Assembly: GCA_050700385.1 (NCBI GenBank)
Contig: JBOHGT010000203.1
Coordinates: forward strand, 1-24,387
From: WHSY01 sp050700385
GTDB taxonomy: Bacteria > Actinomycetota > Actinomycetes > Mycobacteriales > Pseudonocardiaceae
Reading direction: 5' to 3'
DNA: 24,387 bases
Positions within the stretch are counted from its first letter, which is position 1, and each line of letters begins with the position of its first letter. Shown here piece after piece: positions 7,182 through 14,864 of the stretch. The position numbers were made by a program, and so were the translations under genes. Below the pieces are notes generated by a model. It ran no database searches. It saw only the letters and a list, made by a program, of their open reading frames with translations, and was not told the origin of the DNA.

Positions 7182-8891
7182 GTGCAGCACGTCGGCCCGA
7201 CCAGGCATCTGTTCGTCACCGGGGGCGTCGCCTCCTCGCTGGGCAAGGGGCTCACCGCGTCCAGCCTCGGCCAGCTGCTCACAGCCCGCGGCCTGCGGGT
7301 GACGATGCAGAAGCTCGATCCCTACCTCAACGTGGACCCGGGGACGATGAACCCGTTCCAGCACGGGGAGGTGTTCGTCACCGACGACGGCGCCGAGACC
7401 GATCTGGACATCGGGCACTACGAGCGGTTCCTGGACCGCGACCTGGGCCGCAACGCCAACGTCACCACCGGCCAGATCTACTCCGCCGTGATCGCCAAGG
7501 AGCGGCGCGGGGAGTACCTCGGCGACACCGTGCAGGTCATCCCGCACATCACTGACGAGATCAAGGCCCGGATCGTCGCGATGGCTCGAGAGGATTCGAC
7601 GCCAGCCGACGCCGGCCGGCCGCCGGATGTCGTCATCACCGAGGTGGGGGGCACTGTCGGCGACATCGAGTCGCTGCCGTTCCTCGAGGCCGCGCGGCAG
7701 GTCCGTCACGACGTCGGCCGGGACAACTGCTTCTTCCTGCACGTCTCGCTGGTGCCGTACCTCGCCCCGTCCGGGGAGCTGAAGACCAAGCCCACCCAGC
7801 ACTCGGTGGCGGCGCTGCGCAACATCGGTATCCAGCCCGACGCACTGGTCTGCCGGGCGGACCGGGAGATCGCCGACGGCCTCAAGCGCAAGATCGCGCT
7901 GATGTGCGATGTGGACACCGATGGGGTGGTCGCGGCCCCGGACGCACCGTCGATCTACGACATCCCTAAGGTGCTGCACGCCGAGGGGCTGGACGCCTAC
8001 GTGGTGCGCCGGCTGGGCCTGCCGTTCCGGGACGTCGACTGGACAGTGTGGGGCGACCTGCTCGACCGGGTGCACGACCCCACGGAGACGGTGCGTATCG
8101 CGCTGGTCGGCAAGTACGTCGACCTGCCGGATGCCTACCTGTCGGTCACCGAGGCGCTGCGCGCCGGGGGCTTCGCCCACCGCGCCCGTGTCGAGGTCGT
8201 CTGGGTCCCCGCCGACACCTGCGACACCCCTGCGGGCGCCGAGGCGGCGCTGCACGGCGTGGACGGGGTGCTGGTGCCCGGCGGTTTCGGGGTGCGCGGG
8301 ATCGAGGGCAAGATCGGAGCGTTGCACCATGCCCGAACCAGTGGCATCCCCGCAGTGGGGCTGTGCCTGGGCCTGCAGTGCATGGTGATCGAGGCCGCCC
8401 GCCACCTGGCCGGGCTGGACGGCGCGGGATCCTCGGAGTTCGACGAGGCCACCCCGCACGCGGTCATCTCGACGATGGCCGACCAGACCGACGTGGTCGC
8501 TGGTGAGCGGGACATGGGGGGCACGATGCGGCTCGGGGCCTACCCAGCGGTGCTGGTGCACGGGTCGGTGGTGGCCAGGGCCTACGGCGGCACGGAGGTC
8601 TCCGAGCGGCACCGGCACCGCTACGAGGTGAACAACGGCTACCGGGACAAGCTCGCCGCGGCCGGCCTGGTCGTCAGCGGCACCTCACCGGACGGTCATC
8701 TCGTGGAGTTCGTGGAGCTGCCACCCGCCACCCACCCGTTCTTCGTCGGGACCCAGGCGCACCCTGAGCTCAAGAGCCGTCCGACCCGCCCCCACCCGCT
8801 GTTTGCCGCCTTCGTCAAGGCGGCCCTGGACTACCGCGCGGTGGACCGGCTCCCGGTGGAGCTGCCCCGGACCGCGGGGGCCCGCCGGTGA
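7182..8891 (+). CDS. pyrG: CTP synthase
   Basis: A 569-residue CTP synthase, which converts UTP, ATP and glutamine to CTP. The N-terminal synthetase domain starts with the P-loop GGVASSLGKG and continues with QKLDPYLNVDPGTMNPFQHG and the GQIYSAVI and QVIPHITDEI segments. The C-terminal class I glutamine amidotransferase domain has the nucleophile Cys395 (GLCLGLQC) and the His527/Glu529 pair (AHPEL). I chose the GTG at 7182, with GGGAGAGG 5 nt upstream; the TTG at 7179 and the GTG at 7110 (24 residues longer, weak ribosome binding site, but including a plausible disordered N-terminus) are alternatives. The stop overlaps the GTG of the next gene by 4 bp. Confidence 0.96.
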   Translation: MQHVGPTRHLFVTGGVASSLGKGLTASSLGQLLTARGLRVTMQKLDPYLNVDPGTMNPFQHGEVFVTDDGAETDLDIGHYERFLDRDLGRNANVTTGQIYSAVIAKERRGEYLGDTVQVIPHITDEIKARIVAMAREDSTPADAGRPPDVVITEVGGTVGDIESLPFLEAARQVRHDVGRDNCFFLHVSLVPYLAPSGELKTKPTQHSVAALRNIGIQPDALVCRADREIADGLKRKIALMCDVDTDGVVAAPDAPSIYDIPKVLHAEGLDAYVVRRLGLPFRDVDWTVWGDLLDRVHDPTETVRIALVGKYVDLPDAYLSVTEALRAGGFAHRARVEVVWVPADTCDTPAGAEAALHGVDGVLVPGGFGVRGIEGKIGALHHARTSGIPAVGLCLGLQCMVIEAARHLAGLDGAGSSEFDEATPHAVISTMADQTDVVAGERDMGGTMRLGAYPAVLVHGSVVARAYGGTEVSERHRHRYEVNNGYRDKLAAAGLVVSGTSPDGHLVEFVELPPATHPFFVGTQAHPELKSRPTRPHPLFAAFVKAALDYRAVDRLPVELPRTAGARR

Positions 8892-9505
8892 GCCACGACT
8901 TCCCCGTAGCGGACAGCGAGACGCTGCACGTCGGCCGGGTGATGGCGCTGCGCATGGATCAGGTGGTCATGCCTGGTGGGCGTACCGCGGCGCGGGAGGT
9001 GGTGGAGCACTGCGGGGCCGTCGCGATCGTGCCGCTCGATGACGAGCGGCGGGTCGTCATGATCCATCAGTACCGGCACGCGGTCGGGCGCCGGCTCTGG
9101 GAGCTGCCCGCCGGGCTGCTCGACGAGCCGGGCGAGGACCCGCTCGACACGGCGCGCCGCGAGCTGGCGGAGGAGACCGGGCTGGCCGCCGCGGACTGGT
9201 CGCTGCTCGTCGATGTCGTCGCGTCACCGGGGTTCACCGACGAGTCGGTGCGGGTGTTCCTGGCCCGTGCGCTGACCGAGGTGGATAGGCCCGAGGGCGA
9301 CGACGACGAGGAGGCCGAGCTGATGGTCGACCGTGTGCCGCTGGAGGACGCGCTACATCAGGTGCTCGCAGGCGAGATCGTCAACGCCTCCACCGTCGGC
9401 GGCCTGCTGGCCACGCACGCGGTGCTCGCCGGCGTGGCACCGACCCGGCCGCTGCACGCTCCCTGGCGAGACCGTCCCACCCGGTTCGCCGCTCGCCGCG
9501 GCTGA
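8888..9505 (+). CDS. NUDIX hydrolase, ADP-ribose pyrophosphatase type (Rv1700)
   Basis: A 205-residue NUDIX hydrolase, expected to split ADP-ribose into AMP and ribose 5-phosphate. The NUDIX box is visible around residues 80-99 (G-E-D-P-L-D-T-A-R-R-E-L-A-E-E-T-G-L), with the REL-x-EE-x-GL core that binds metal. It is preceded by W-E-L-P-A-G-L-L-D and followed by A-S-P-G-F-T-D-E-S-V-R-V-F-L-A, both typical of the ADPRase group. Length equals that of M. tuberculosis Rv1700 (207 as I recall), which also follows pyrG. The start GTG overlaps the pyrG stop (GTGA), so the two are co-translated. It converges with the DUF1707 gene, with only 13 bp between their stops. Confidence 0.92.
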   Translation: MSHDFPVADSETLHVGRVMALRMDQVVMPGGRTAAREVVEHCGAVAIVPLDDERRVVMIHQYRHAVGRRLWELPAGLLDEPGEDPLDTARRELAEETGLAAADWSLLVDVVASPGFTDESVRVFLARALTEVDRPEGDDDEEAELMVDRVPLEDALHQVLAGEIVNASTVGGLLATHAVLAGVAPTRPLHAPWRDRPTRFAARRG

Positions 9506-9518
9506 GTTCTCGACCGCG

Positions 9519-10049
9519 TCAGCTGCGCAGCTGCCGGCCCTGGCCGTCGGTGCCGCCCTGCGCGAGGATCACGATCCCGTCGATGAGGCACCAGATGACA
9601 CCCACACCGCAGAGCAGGGACAGCAGCAGCTGGGCGACCGCGGTCCCCACGTCGCCGGTGTAGAACCGGCCGATCCCGATCGGGACCAAGATCTGCAGCA
9701 GCCCTGCGGCGAGCCTCGACTTGTCGGACAGCGGCCGACCGAACTCGTCGTAGCCGTACGGCGCCGCATACGCTGCCGGGTAGCCGGTCGCAGGCGCCGG
9801 GAAGGCGAGTGCCGGCGGCTGGTTCGCCGCTGGCGGCAGCCGGGGCGGTTGCCGGTAATGCGGGGCGGGCAGGTCGACGAACAGCGCGTCGAGCTCGCCA
9901 GCGGTACGCGCAGCCACCGCGCGGTCCACCCGCTCGGTGTACTCACCCACGTCCAGGTGCCCGGTGGACAGATGCTCGCCGAGTACGCGGATTGCGGCTT
10001 CCCGCTCCGCGGTGCCCACCCGGATGCGCCCGTCCTGCCCCTCGACCAC
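9519..10049 (-). CDS. DUF1707 and TM2 domain membrane protein
   Basis: A 176-residue protein in three parts. Residues 8-60 (R-I-R-V-G-T-A-E-R-E-A-A-I-R-V-L, G-H-L-D-V-G-E-Y-T-E-R-V) form a DUF1707 domain, a small actinobacterial module often found at the N-terminus of membrane or shock-response proteins. Residues 65-107 are a Pro/Ala/Tyr-rich linker. Residues 108-165 are a TM2 domain: two membrane helices with G-I-G-R-F-Y-T-G-D between. The function is unknown. The gene converges with the NUDIX gene and is divergent from ald. The GTG start at 10049 has no ribosome binding site but a TACCGT box 6 nt upstream, suggesting a leaderless transcript. Confidence 0.87.
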   Translation of the reverse strand: MVEGQDGRIRVGTAEREAAIRVLGEHLSTGHLDVGEYTERVDRAVAARTAGELDALFVDLPAPHYRQPPRLPPAANQPPALAFPAPATGYPAAYAAPYGYDEFGRPLSDKSRLAAGLLQILVPIGIGRFYTGDVGTAVAQLLLSLLCGVGVIWCLIDGIVILAQGGTDGQGRQLRS

Positions 10050-10055
10050 GACGCA

Positions 10056-10061
10056 ACGGTA
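10056..10061 (-). promoter_or_regulatory. -10 box for a probable leaderless DUF1707/TM2 transcript
   Basis: On the minus strand TACCGT (10061 to 10056) is followed by six bases (TGCGTC) and then the GTG start codon. This fits a TANNNT -10 box with transcription starting at the start codon. A TTGACG on the same strand (10075-10070) is only 8 nt upstream and too close to serve as the -35 of this box. Confidence 0.45.
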
Positions 10062-10112
10062 CCGCTGCCCGTCAACGGATCATGGCGGCTCCCGGCGTCA
10101 CGCCGATGGCTC

Positions 10113-10118
10113 TAGTCT
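10113..10118 (+). promoter_or_regulatory. possible -10 box of ald
   Basis: TAGTCT (10113-10118) fits the TANNNT pattern and would give a leader of about 100 nt before the ald GTG at 10227. No clear -35 is seen at 16-18 nt upstream, so an activator may be needed; AldR-type regulators control ald in mycobacteria, but no regulator gene is in this window. Confidence 0.35.
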
Positions 10119-10154
10119 TCGGTCACCGGCCTGCCGACCCGCAGGACGGGACAT

Positions 10155-10204
10155 GCCCGGCACACCCTGCCGGGCCGGCGAGACCGCCCGGTGACCAACC
10201 GGGC
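10155..10204 (+). promoter_or_regulatory. two tandem hairpins in the ald leader
   Basis: Hairpin 1 is an 8-bp perfect stem GCCCGGCA/TGCCGGGC (10155-10162 with 10168-10175, 5-nt loop). Hairpin 2 is a 7-bp perfect stem GCCCGGT/ACCGGGC (10186-10192 with 10198-10204, 5-nt loop) that ends 7 nt before the ribosome binding site GGGAGG (10212-10217). Both stems share the GCCCGG/CCGGGC arms, so the arms could exchange partners and form an alternative long-range stem. Whether this is regulatory or a coincidence of high GC is not settled. Confidence 0.45.
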
Positions 10205-10226
10205 TCGAACAGGGAGGCACATCGCG

Positions 10227-11342
10227 GTGAAGATCGGTGTCCCACGCGAGTTGAAGAACCACGAGTACCGGGTGGCGATCACACCCGCAGGGGTGCTCGA
10301 ACTTGTCGGGCGCGGTCACCAGGTGATCCTCGAGCATCATGCGGGCGTCGGGTCGGCGTTCCCGGACGAGGACTACGTCCGCGCCGGCGCGCGGATCGTC
10401 CCCGGCGCCGACGACGTGTGGGGCGAGGCCGAGCTCGTGCTCAAGGTGAAGGAGCCGGTGGCCCAGGAGCACCACCGGATGCGCAAGGGCCAGATGTTGT
10501 TCACCTACCTGCACCTGGCCGCGTCGCCCGAGTGCACCCGAGCCCTGGTCGGCTCGGGGATCGACGCGGTGGCCTACGAGACGGTGCAGCTGCCCGACGG
10601 GTCGCTGCCGCTGCTCGCCCCGATGAGCGAGGTGGCAGGGCGGATGGCGCCGCAGGTCGGCGCGCACTGCCTGGAACGGGCCCAGGGCGGCCGCGGGGTC
10701 CTGCTCGGCGGGGTGTCCGGGGTACCCGCGGGCAAGGTCGCGGTGATCGGTGCCGGGGTGTCCGGGATGAACGCGGCAACTATCGCGCTCGGGTTACAGG
10801 CCGAGGTGATGGTGCTCGACACCAATATCAACCGGCTGCGCCAGATCGACTTCGGCTACCGCGGGCACCTGCAGACGATCGCCTCCAATGCCTACGAGGT
10901 GGAGAAGGCCTGCCTGTGGGCCGACCTCGTGATCGGCGCGGTGCTGGTGCCAGGGGCGAAGACGCCGACGCTGGTGAGCAACGACCTGGTGCGCCGGATG
11001 CGGCCGGGCTCGGCGCTGGTGGACATCGCGATCGACCAGGGCGGCTGCTTCGCCGACTCGCGGCCGACCACGCACGCCGATCCCACGTTCGCCGTCCACG
11101 ACTCGCTCTTCTACTGCGTGGCGAACATGCCCGGAGCGGTGCCGCACACCTCCACCTGGGCGCTGACCAACGTCACGCTGCCCTACGTCTGCGCGCTGGC
11201 CGGCAAGGGCCTGCGGCGGGCTGCGCACGAAGACCCGTCGCTTGCCCGCGGCGTCAACGTGGTCGGTGGCCACGTGGTGCTCGCCGAGGTCGCTCGAGCA
11301 CATGACCTCGAGTACGTACCGCTCGCGGAGGCTCTGGGGTGA
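10227..11342 (+). CDS. ald: alanine dehydrogenase
   Basis: A 371-residue NAD-dependent L-alanine dehydrogenase, which interconverts L-alanine with pyruvate and ammonium. From the GTG at 10227 the length and numbering equal those of M. tuberculosis Ald: substrate-binding Arg15, Lys75 (LKVKEP) and catalytic His96 (TYLH) fall at the same positions. The NAD-binding motif VIGAGVSGMNAA lies near residues 172-183, and DIAIDQGGCF holds the catalytic aspartate. GGGAGG at 10212-10217 is 9 nt upstream; an in-frame GTG-type start at 10191 would add 12 residues and is less likely. In M. tuberculosis ald lies elsewhere, while I recall a streptomycete ald in this neighbourhood. It overlaps the proposed xerD start. 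Confidence 0.95.
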   Translation: MKIGVPRELKNHEYRVAITPAGVLELVGRGHQVILEHHAGVGSAFPDEDYVRAGARIVPGADDVWGEAELVLKVKEPVAQEHHRMRKGQMLFTYLHLAASPECTRALVGSGIDAVAYETVQLPDGSLPLLAPMSEVAGRMAPQVGAHCLERAQGGRGVLLGGVSGVPAGKVAVIGAGVSGMNAATIALGLQAEVMVLDTNINRLRQIDFGYRGHLQTIASNAYEVEKACLWADLVIGAVLVPGAKTPTLVSNDLVRRMRPGSALVDIAIDQGGCFADSRPTTHADPTFAVHDSLFYCVANMPGAVPHTSTWALTNVTLPYVCALAGKGLRRAAHEDPSLARGVNVVGGHVVLAEVARAHDLEYVPLAEALG

Positions 11343-12333
11343 GCGTCTGAGCCCGACCGGCCGTCCCGGCGCTCCCGCGGAACCCGACCCGCGGGAGCAT
11401 CCCGAGCGGCCCGCCGCCCCCGGCTTGCGAGTCACCATCGGCGGCTACCTGGATCACCTCGCGGTGGAGCGCGGCACCGCCCGCAACACCCTGGACTCCT
11501 ACTCCCGCGACCTGCGCCGTTACGCCGCCCACCTCACCGCCGCCGGCGTCACCGGTCTCGCGGAGGTCACCGAGCAGCACGTCACCGGGTTTCTCGCCGC
11601 GCTGCGCGAGGGCAGCGACGGGCACCGCCCGCTGGCGTCCTCGTCAGCGGCCCGCGCCCTGATCGCGGCGAGGGGGCTGCACCGCTTCGCCCACCGGGAG
11701 GGCCTCGTCGAGGTGGACGTCGCCGCCGGTGTGCACCCGCCCAGCCCGCCCAAGCGGCTGCCCAAGGCGCTGGGCGTGAGCGAGGTGCTGCGGCTGCTGG
11801 AGACGCCGGACGGGTCGACACGGGGGTTGCGCGACCGTGCCCTGCTGGAAATGCTGTACTCCACCGGCGCCCGGATCTCCGAGGCCGTGGGACTCGACAT
11901 CGACGACGTCGATACCGAGGGGCGGACGGTGCTGCTACGCGGCAAGGGCGGCAAGCAGCGCCTGGTGCCGGTGGGCCGACCGGCGCTGGCGGCGCTCGAC
12001 GCCTACCTCGTGCGGGCCCGCCCCGCGTTCGCCGCGCGGGGTCGGGGTAGCGCCGCGGTGTTCCTCAACGCGCGTGGAGCCCGGCTGTCCCGGCAGAGTG
12101 CGTGGGCCGTGCTGCGGGAGGCCGCCGACCGAGCCGGCATTACCGCGGCGGTCTCGCCGCACACGCTGCGGCACTCGTTCGCGACCCACCTGCTGGAGGG
12201 TGGCGCGGACGTCCGGGTAGTGCAGGAGCTGCTCGGGCACGCCTCGGTGACGACCACCCAGGTCTACACTCTGGTGACCGTCGATACGCTGCGCGAGGTC
12301 TACGCCACCGCGCACCCGCGAGCCCGCGACTGA
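11302..12333 (+). CDS. xerD: site-specific tyrosine recombinase XerD
   Basis: A tyrosine recombinase that resolves chromosome dimers at dif together with XerC. The SAM-like core-binding domain (G-G-Y-L-D-H-L-A-V-E-R-G-T-A to about residue 145) precedes the catalytic domain, where all catalytic residues are present: Arg191 (STGARISEA), the GKGGKQR lysine loop (from 214), His287 and Arg290 (PHTLRHSFATHL), His313 (LGHASV) and the nucleophile Tyr322 (TTQVYTLV). The start is uncertain: the ATG at 11302 overlaps ald by 41 bp and gives 343 residues, with a Pro-rich N-terminus; a TTG at 11425 gives 302 residues, close to the usual length (about 310), but has no ribosome binding site. This is the host recombinase, not an element integrase. 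Confidence 0.93.
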   Translation: MTSSTYRSRRLWGERLSPTGRPGAPAEPDPREHPERPAAPGLRVTIGGYLDHLAVERGTARNTLDSYSRDLRRYAAHLTAAGVTGLAEVTEQHVTGFLAALREGSDGHRPLASSSAARALIAARGLHRFAHREGLVEVDVAAGVHPPSPPKRLPKALGVSEVLRLLETPDGSTRGLRDRALLEMLYSTGARISEAVGLDIDDVDTEGRTVLLRGKGGKQRLVPVGRPALAALDAYLVRARPAFAARGRGSAAVFLNARGARLSRQSAWAVLREAADRAGITAAVSPHTLRHSFATHLLEGGADVRVVQELLGHASVTTTQVYTLVTVDTLREVYATAHPRARD

Positions 12334-12339
12334 ACCAAC

Positions 12340-12389
12340 GGCTCGTGAGTGATTCCGGTAGCCAGGGCTACCGAAATCATTCACGAGCC
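12340..12389. repeat. long imperfect palindrome, copy 1
   Basis: Two 23-nt arms (12340-12362 and 12367-12389) pair with only one G-U wobble and one C-A mismatch around a 4-nt loop. The left arm begins GGCTCGTGAGTGATTCCGG. No U tract follows on either strand, so it is not a standard terminator, although it lies 6 bp after the xerD stop. The left arm shares TCGTGAGTG-N-TT-CCGGT with the palindrome at 19258-19297, suggesting a small family of interspersed palindromic repeats. Confidence 0.8.
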
Positions 12390-12408
12390 TCCGGACCGGC
12401 ATGGCGCG

Positions 12409-12438
12409 TTGAAGCGGTTGCGGGCCGCCGCATAGGCT
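12409..12438 (+). promoter_or_regulatory. promoter of the parA-scpA-scpB-rluB operon
   Basis: TTGAAG (12409-12414) and TAGGCT (12433-12438) stand 18 bp apart and match the -35 and -10 of the main actinobacterial sigma factor well. Transcription would start near 12445, giving a leader of about 32 nt that contains the ribosome binding site AAGGGGA (12461-12467). This is the best conventional promoter in the window. Confidence 0.6.
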
Positions 12439-12476
12439 CGCGCCGACAACCCGTGCCGGGAAGGGGATCTGGCTCC

Positions 12477-13388
12477 ATGTCGACTTGGACGTCGGCGCAG
12501 CAGCCGCTGGGCGTGCCGCGCCCGCCCGTGCCGGACGACGAGCCCGACGTCGAGGAGGCCGAGGCGGGCCCGACCGGTCGCGCCCGCCGCGCGGTGCCGC
12601 AGCCCGAGCCACTGGACCGGCACGGTCCCGCCCGGGTGGTGGCGATATGCAACCAGAAGGGTGGCGTGGGCAAGACCACCTCCACGATCAATCTCGGTGC
12701 GGCGTTGACCGAGTACGGGCGGCGGGTGCTGCTGGTGGACTTCGACCCGCAGGGTGCGCTCTCGGTGGGGCTGGGGATAGCGCCGCACCAGCTGCAGCAG
12801 ACCATCTACAACCTGATCATGGAGCCGGACAGCTCGATCGACGACGTGATACTGCCCACCGGCGTCGATAGCATGGACCTGCTGCCCAGCAACATCGACC
12901 TTTCCGCCGCCGAGGTGCAGCTGGTCACCGAGGTGGGTCGGGAGCAGACCCTGGCCCGCACCATCGCGCCGGTGCTCGACCACTACGACTTCGTGCTGGT
13001 CGACTGCCAGCCGTCGCTGGGCCTGCTCACAGTCAACTCGCTGACCTGCGCCGACGGCGTGGTGATCCCGCTGGAGTGCGAGTTCTTCAGCTTACGCGGT
13101 GTGGCGCTGCTCATCGACACCATCGAGAAGGTGCGGGAGCGGCTCAACCCCAAGCTCGAGATCATCGGCATCCTCGCCACCATGTACGACCCGCGTACGC
13201 TGCACGCCAGGGAGGTGATGTCGCGCGTGGCGGAGGCCTTCGGGGACATCGTCTTCGACACCGTGATCAACCGCACGGTCCGGTTCCCGGAGACGACCGT
13301 GGCCGGCGAGCCGATCACCCGCTGGGCGCCCAAGTCGGCGGGCGCCAAGGCGTACCGCGCGCTGGCCCGTGAGGTGATCGCCCGGTGA
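12477..13388 (+). CDS. ParA/Soj family ATPase (Rv1708 type)
   Basis: A 303-residue ParA-type ATPase. The deviant Walker A KGGVGKTT is at residues 61-68, the Walker A' aspartates are in LLVDFDPQGALS, and Walker B is in FVLVDCQPSLG. The first 50 residues are acidic and Pro-rich and probably disordered, an extension that is usual for this actinobacterial group. There is no ParB gene next to it, so it is not the ori-proximal segregation pair; its constant place before scpA and scpB suggests a role with the SMC condensin. The ATG at 12477 has AAGGGGA 9 nt upstream. A good promoter lies at 12409-12438. ScpA starts 25 bp after its stop. Confidence 0.9.
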   Translation: MSTWTSAQQPLGVPRPPVPDDEPDVEEAEAGPTGRARRAVPQPEPLDRHGPARVVAICNQKGGVGKTTSTINLGAALTEYGRRVLLVDFDPQGALSVGLGIAPHQLQQTIYNLIMEPDSSIDDVILPTGVDSMDLLPSNIDLSAAEVQLVTEVGREQTLARTIAPVLDHYDFVLVDCQPSLGLLTVNSLTCADGVVIPLECEFFSLRGVALLIDTIEKVRERLNPKLEIIGILATMYDPRTLHAREVMSRVAEAFGDIVFDTVINRTVRFPETTVAGEPITRWAPKSAGAKAYRALAREVIAR

Positions 13389-13413
13389 ACCCGCCCCGCG
13401 GGACCGACCCGGG

Positions 13414-14259
13414 GTGACGGCGGTGCAGGACGCGGTGACCGGCGACTCCGCCGCCGAGGAACTGCCGCACGGCCGCTTCATGGTCCGGCTGGACAACTTC
13501 GAGGGACCGTTCGACCTGCTGCTGCAGCTGATCTCGCAGCAGCAGATGGACGTCACCGAGGTGGCGCTGCACCGGGTGACCGACGAGTTCATCGCCCACC
13601 TGCGGGTGCTCGGCGACTCCTTCGACCTTGACGAGACCACCGGGTTCCTGGTCGTCGCCGCGACCCTGCTCGATCTCAAGGCTGCTCGCCTGCTGCCGGC
13701 AGCCGAGGTCGAGAACGAGGACGATCTCGCGCTGCTCGAGGCTCGTGACCTGCTGTTCGCCCGGCTGCTGCAGTACCGGGCCTACAAGCAGGTCGCGTCG
13801 CTGTTCGCGGAGCTGGAGACCGGCGCGCTGCGCCGCTACCCCCGCTCGGTGGCGCTGGAGGACCGCTTCGCCGGGTTGTTGCCGGAGGTGATGCTCGGTG
13901 TCGACGCCGCGCGGTTCGCCGAGCTCGCGGCGGCGGTATTCCGGCCCAAGCCGCCCCCGGTGGTCTCGCTGGAGCATCTGCGCGCGAACAACGTGTCGGT
14001 GCGCGAGCACGCGGCGCTGCTGCGCAGCAGGCTGGCGGCCGAAGGGCAGGCCAGCTTCCGGATGCTGGTGGCCGACTGCGAGCACACCATGGAGGTGGTG
14101 GCCCGGTTCCTGGCACTGCTGGATCTCTACCGCGACTCGGTCGTGGCGTTCGACCAGGTCGACCCGCTGGGCGAGCTGCACGTCCGCTGGATCGGCGGGC
14201 CACCCGAGCAGGTCGACACCGAGGCGGCTGCCGCCGACGAGGACGAGGACTACGGATGA
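13414..14259 (+). CDS. scpA: segregation and condensation protein A
   Basis: A 281-residue kleisin subunit that bridges the SMC heads in bacterial condensin. The family N-terminus is clear: F-M-V-R-L-D-N-F-E-G-P-F-D-L-L-L-Q-L-I near residue 22, then D-E-T-T-G-F-L-V-V-A-A-T-L-L-D-L-K-A-A-R-L-L. A C-terminal winged helix (F-R-M-L-V-A-D-C, V-V-A-R-F-L-A-L-L-D-L-Y) ends in an acidic tail (A-A-A-D-E-D-E-D-Y-G). The start is the GTG at 13414, with a second GTG at 13423 possible; no strong ribosome binding site is seen. The stop overlaps the scpB ATG by 4 bp, so the two subunits are made together. Confidence 0.93.
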   Translation: MTAVQDAVTGDSAAEELPHGRFMVRLDNFEGPFDLLLQLISQQQMDVTEVALHRVTDEFIAHLRVLGDSFDLDETTGFLVVAATLLDLKAARLLPAAEVENEDDLALLEARDLLFARLLQYRAYKQVASLFAELETGALRRYPRSVALEDRFAGLLPEVMLGVDAARFAELAAAVFRPKPPPVVSLEHLRANNVSVREHAALLRSRLAAEGQASFRMLVADCEHTMEVVARFLALLDLYRDSVVAFDQVDPLGELHVRWIGGPPEQVDTEAAAADEDEDYG

Positions 14260-14864
14260 CCGAGCCGACACCGACCACGGCGCAGGCGGCGGAGGAGCCG
14301 ACCGCGCTGCCGGACCTCACCGGCGACGGGGCGCTGGATGCGGCGCTGGAGGCGTTGCTGCTCGTCGTCGACTCCCCGGTGAGCGAGGAAGCGCTCGCCG
14401 GTGCGCTGGACCAGCCCGTGCCGCGAGTGACCGATGCGCTGCACGGGCTGGCCGGGGGGTACACGGAGGGCGCGCGCGGCATCGACCTGCGGCGGGTCGG
14501 CGACGGGTGGCGCTTCTACACCCGCGATGTGCACGCGCCATTCGTGGAGCGGCTGCTGCTCGACGGCCAGCGCGCCAAGCTGACCCGCGCGGCGCTGGAG
14601 ACACTCGCGGTGGTGGCCTACCGGCAGCCGGTCACCCGGTCCCGGGTGGCGGCGGTGCGTGGCGTCAATGTCGACGGCGTGATGCGCACCCTGCTGGCCC
14701 GGGGACTGGTCGAGGAGACCGGCAGCGACCCCGACACCCAGGGCATGCTGTACCGCACCACCGAGCTGTTCCTGGAGCGGCTGGGCCTGTCGTCGCTGGA
14801 GGAGCTCCCACCGATCGCGCCGCTGCTGCCTGACGTGGATGCCATCGACGATGGCCCGCTCTGA
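14256..14864 (+). CDS. scpB: segregation and condensation protein B
   Basis: A 202-residue partner of ScpA made of two winged-helix domains. Motifs are A-L-E-A-L-L-L-V-V-D-S-P-V-S-E-E-A-L-A in the first domain and L-T-R-A-A-L-E-T-L-A-V-V-A-Y-R-Q-P-V-T-R, then the V-N-V-D-G-V-M-R-T-L-L-A-R-G-L-V-E-E segment, in the second. A ScpB dimer binds one ScpA in the SMC complex. The ATG overlaps the scpA stop (ATGA), and the 3' end overlaps the start of rluB. Length and order are typical for actinobacteria. Confidence 0.93.
   Translation: MTEPTPTTAQAAEEPTALPDLTGDGALDAALEALLLVVDSPVSEEALAGALDQPVPRVTDALHGLAGGYTEGARGIDLRRVGDGWRFYTRDVHAPFVERLLLDGQRAKLTRAALETLAVVAYRQPVTRSRVAAVRGVNVDGVMRTLLARGLVEETGSDPDTQGMLYRTTELFLERLGLSSLEELPPIAPLLPDVDAIDDGPL

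Noticed and set aside
9520..9533. 14-bp palindrome CAGCTGCGCAGCTG at the converging NUDIX/DUF1707 ends
   Set aside because: It has no loop and no U tract and lies inside the coding end of the DUF1707 gene, so it is probably a codon coincidence.
11302..12333. The tyrosine recombinase as an element integrase
   Set aside because: Its sequence and conserved neighbourhood identify it as host XerD, and it is 10 kb from the tRNA junction.
12340..12389. The long hairpin as the xerD terminator
   Set aside because: The position would fit, but there is no U tract on either side, and its similarity to the palindrome before cmk argues for a repeat. A terminator role cannot be excluded.
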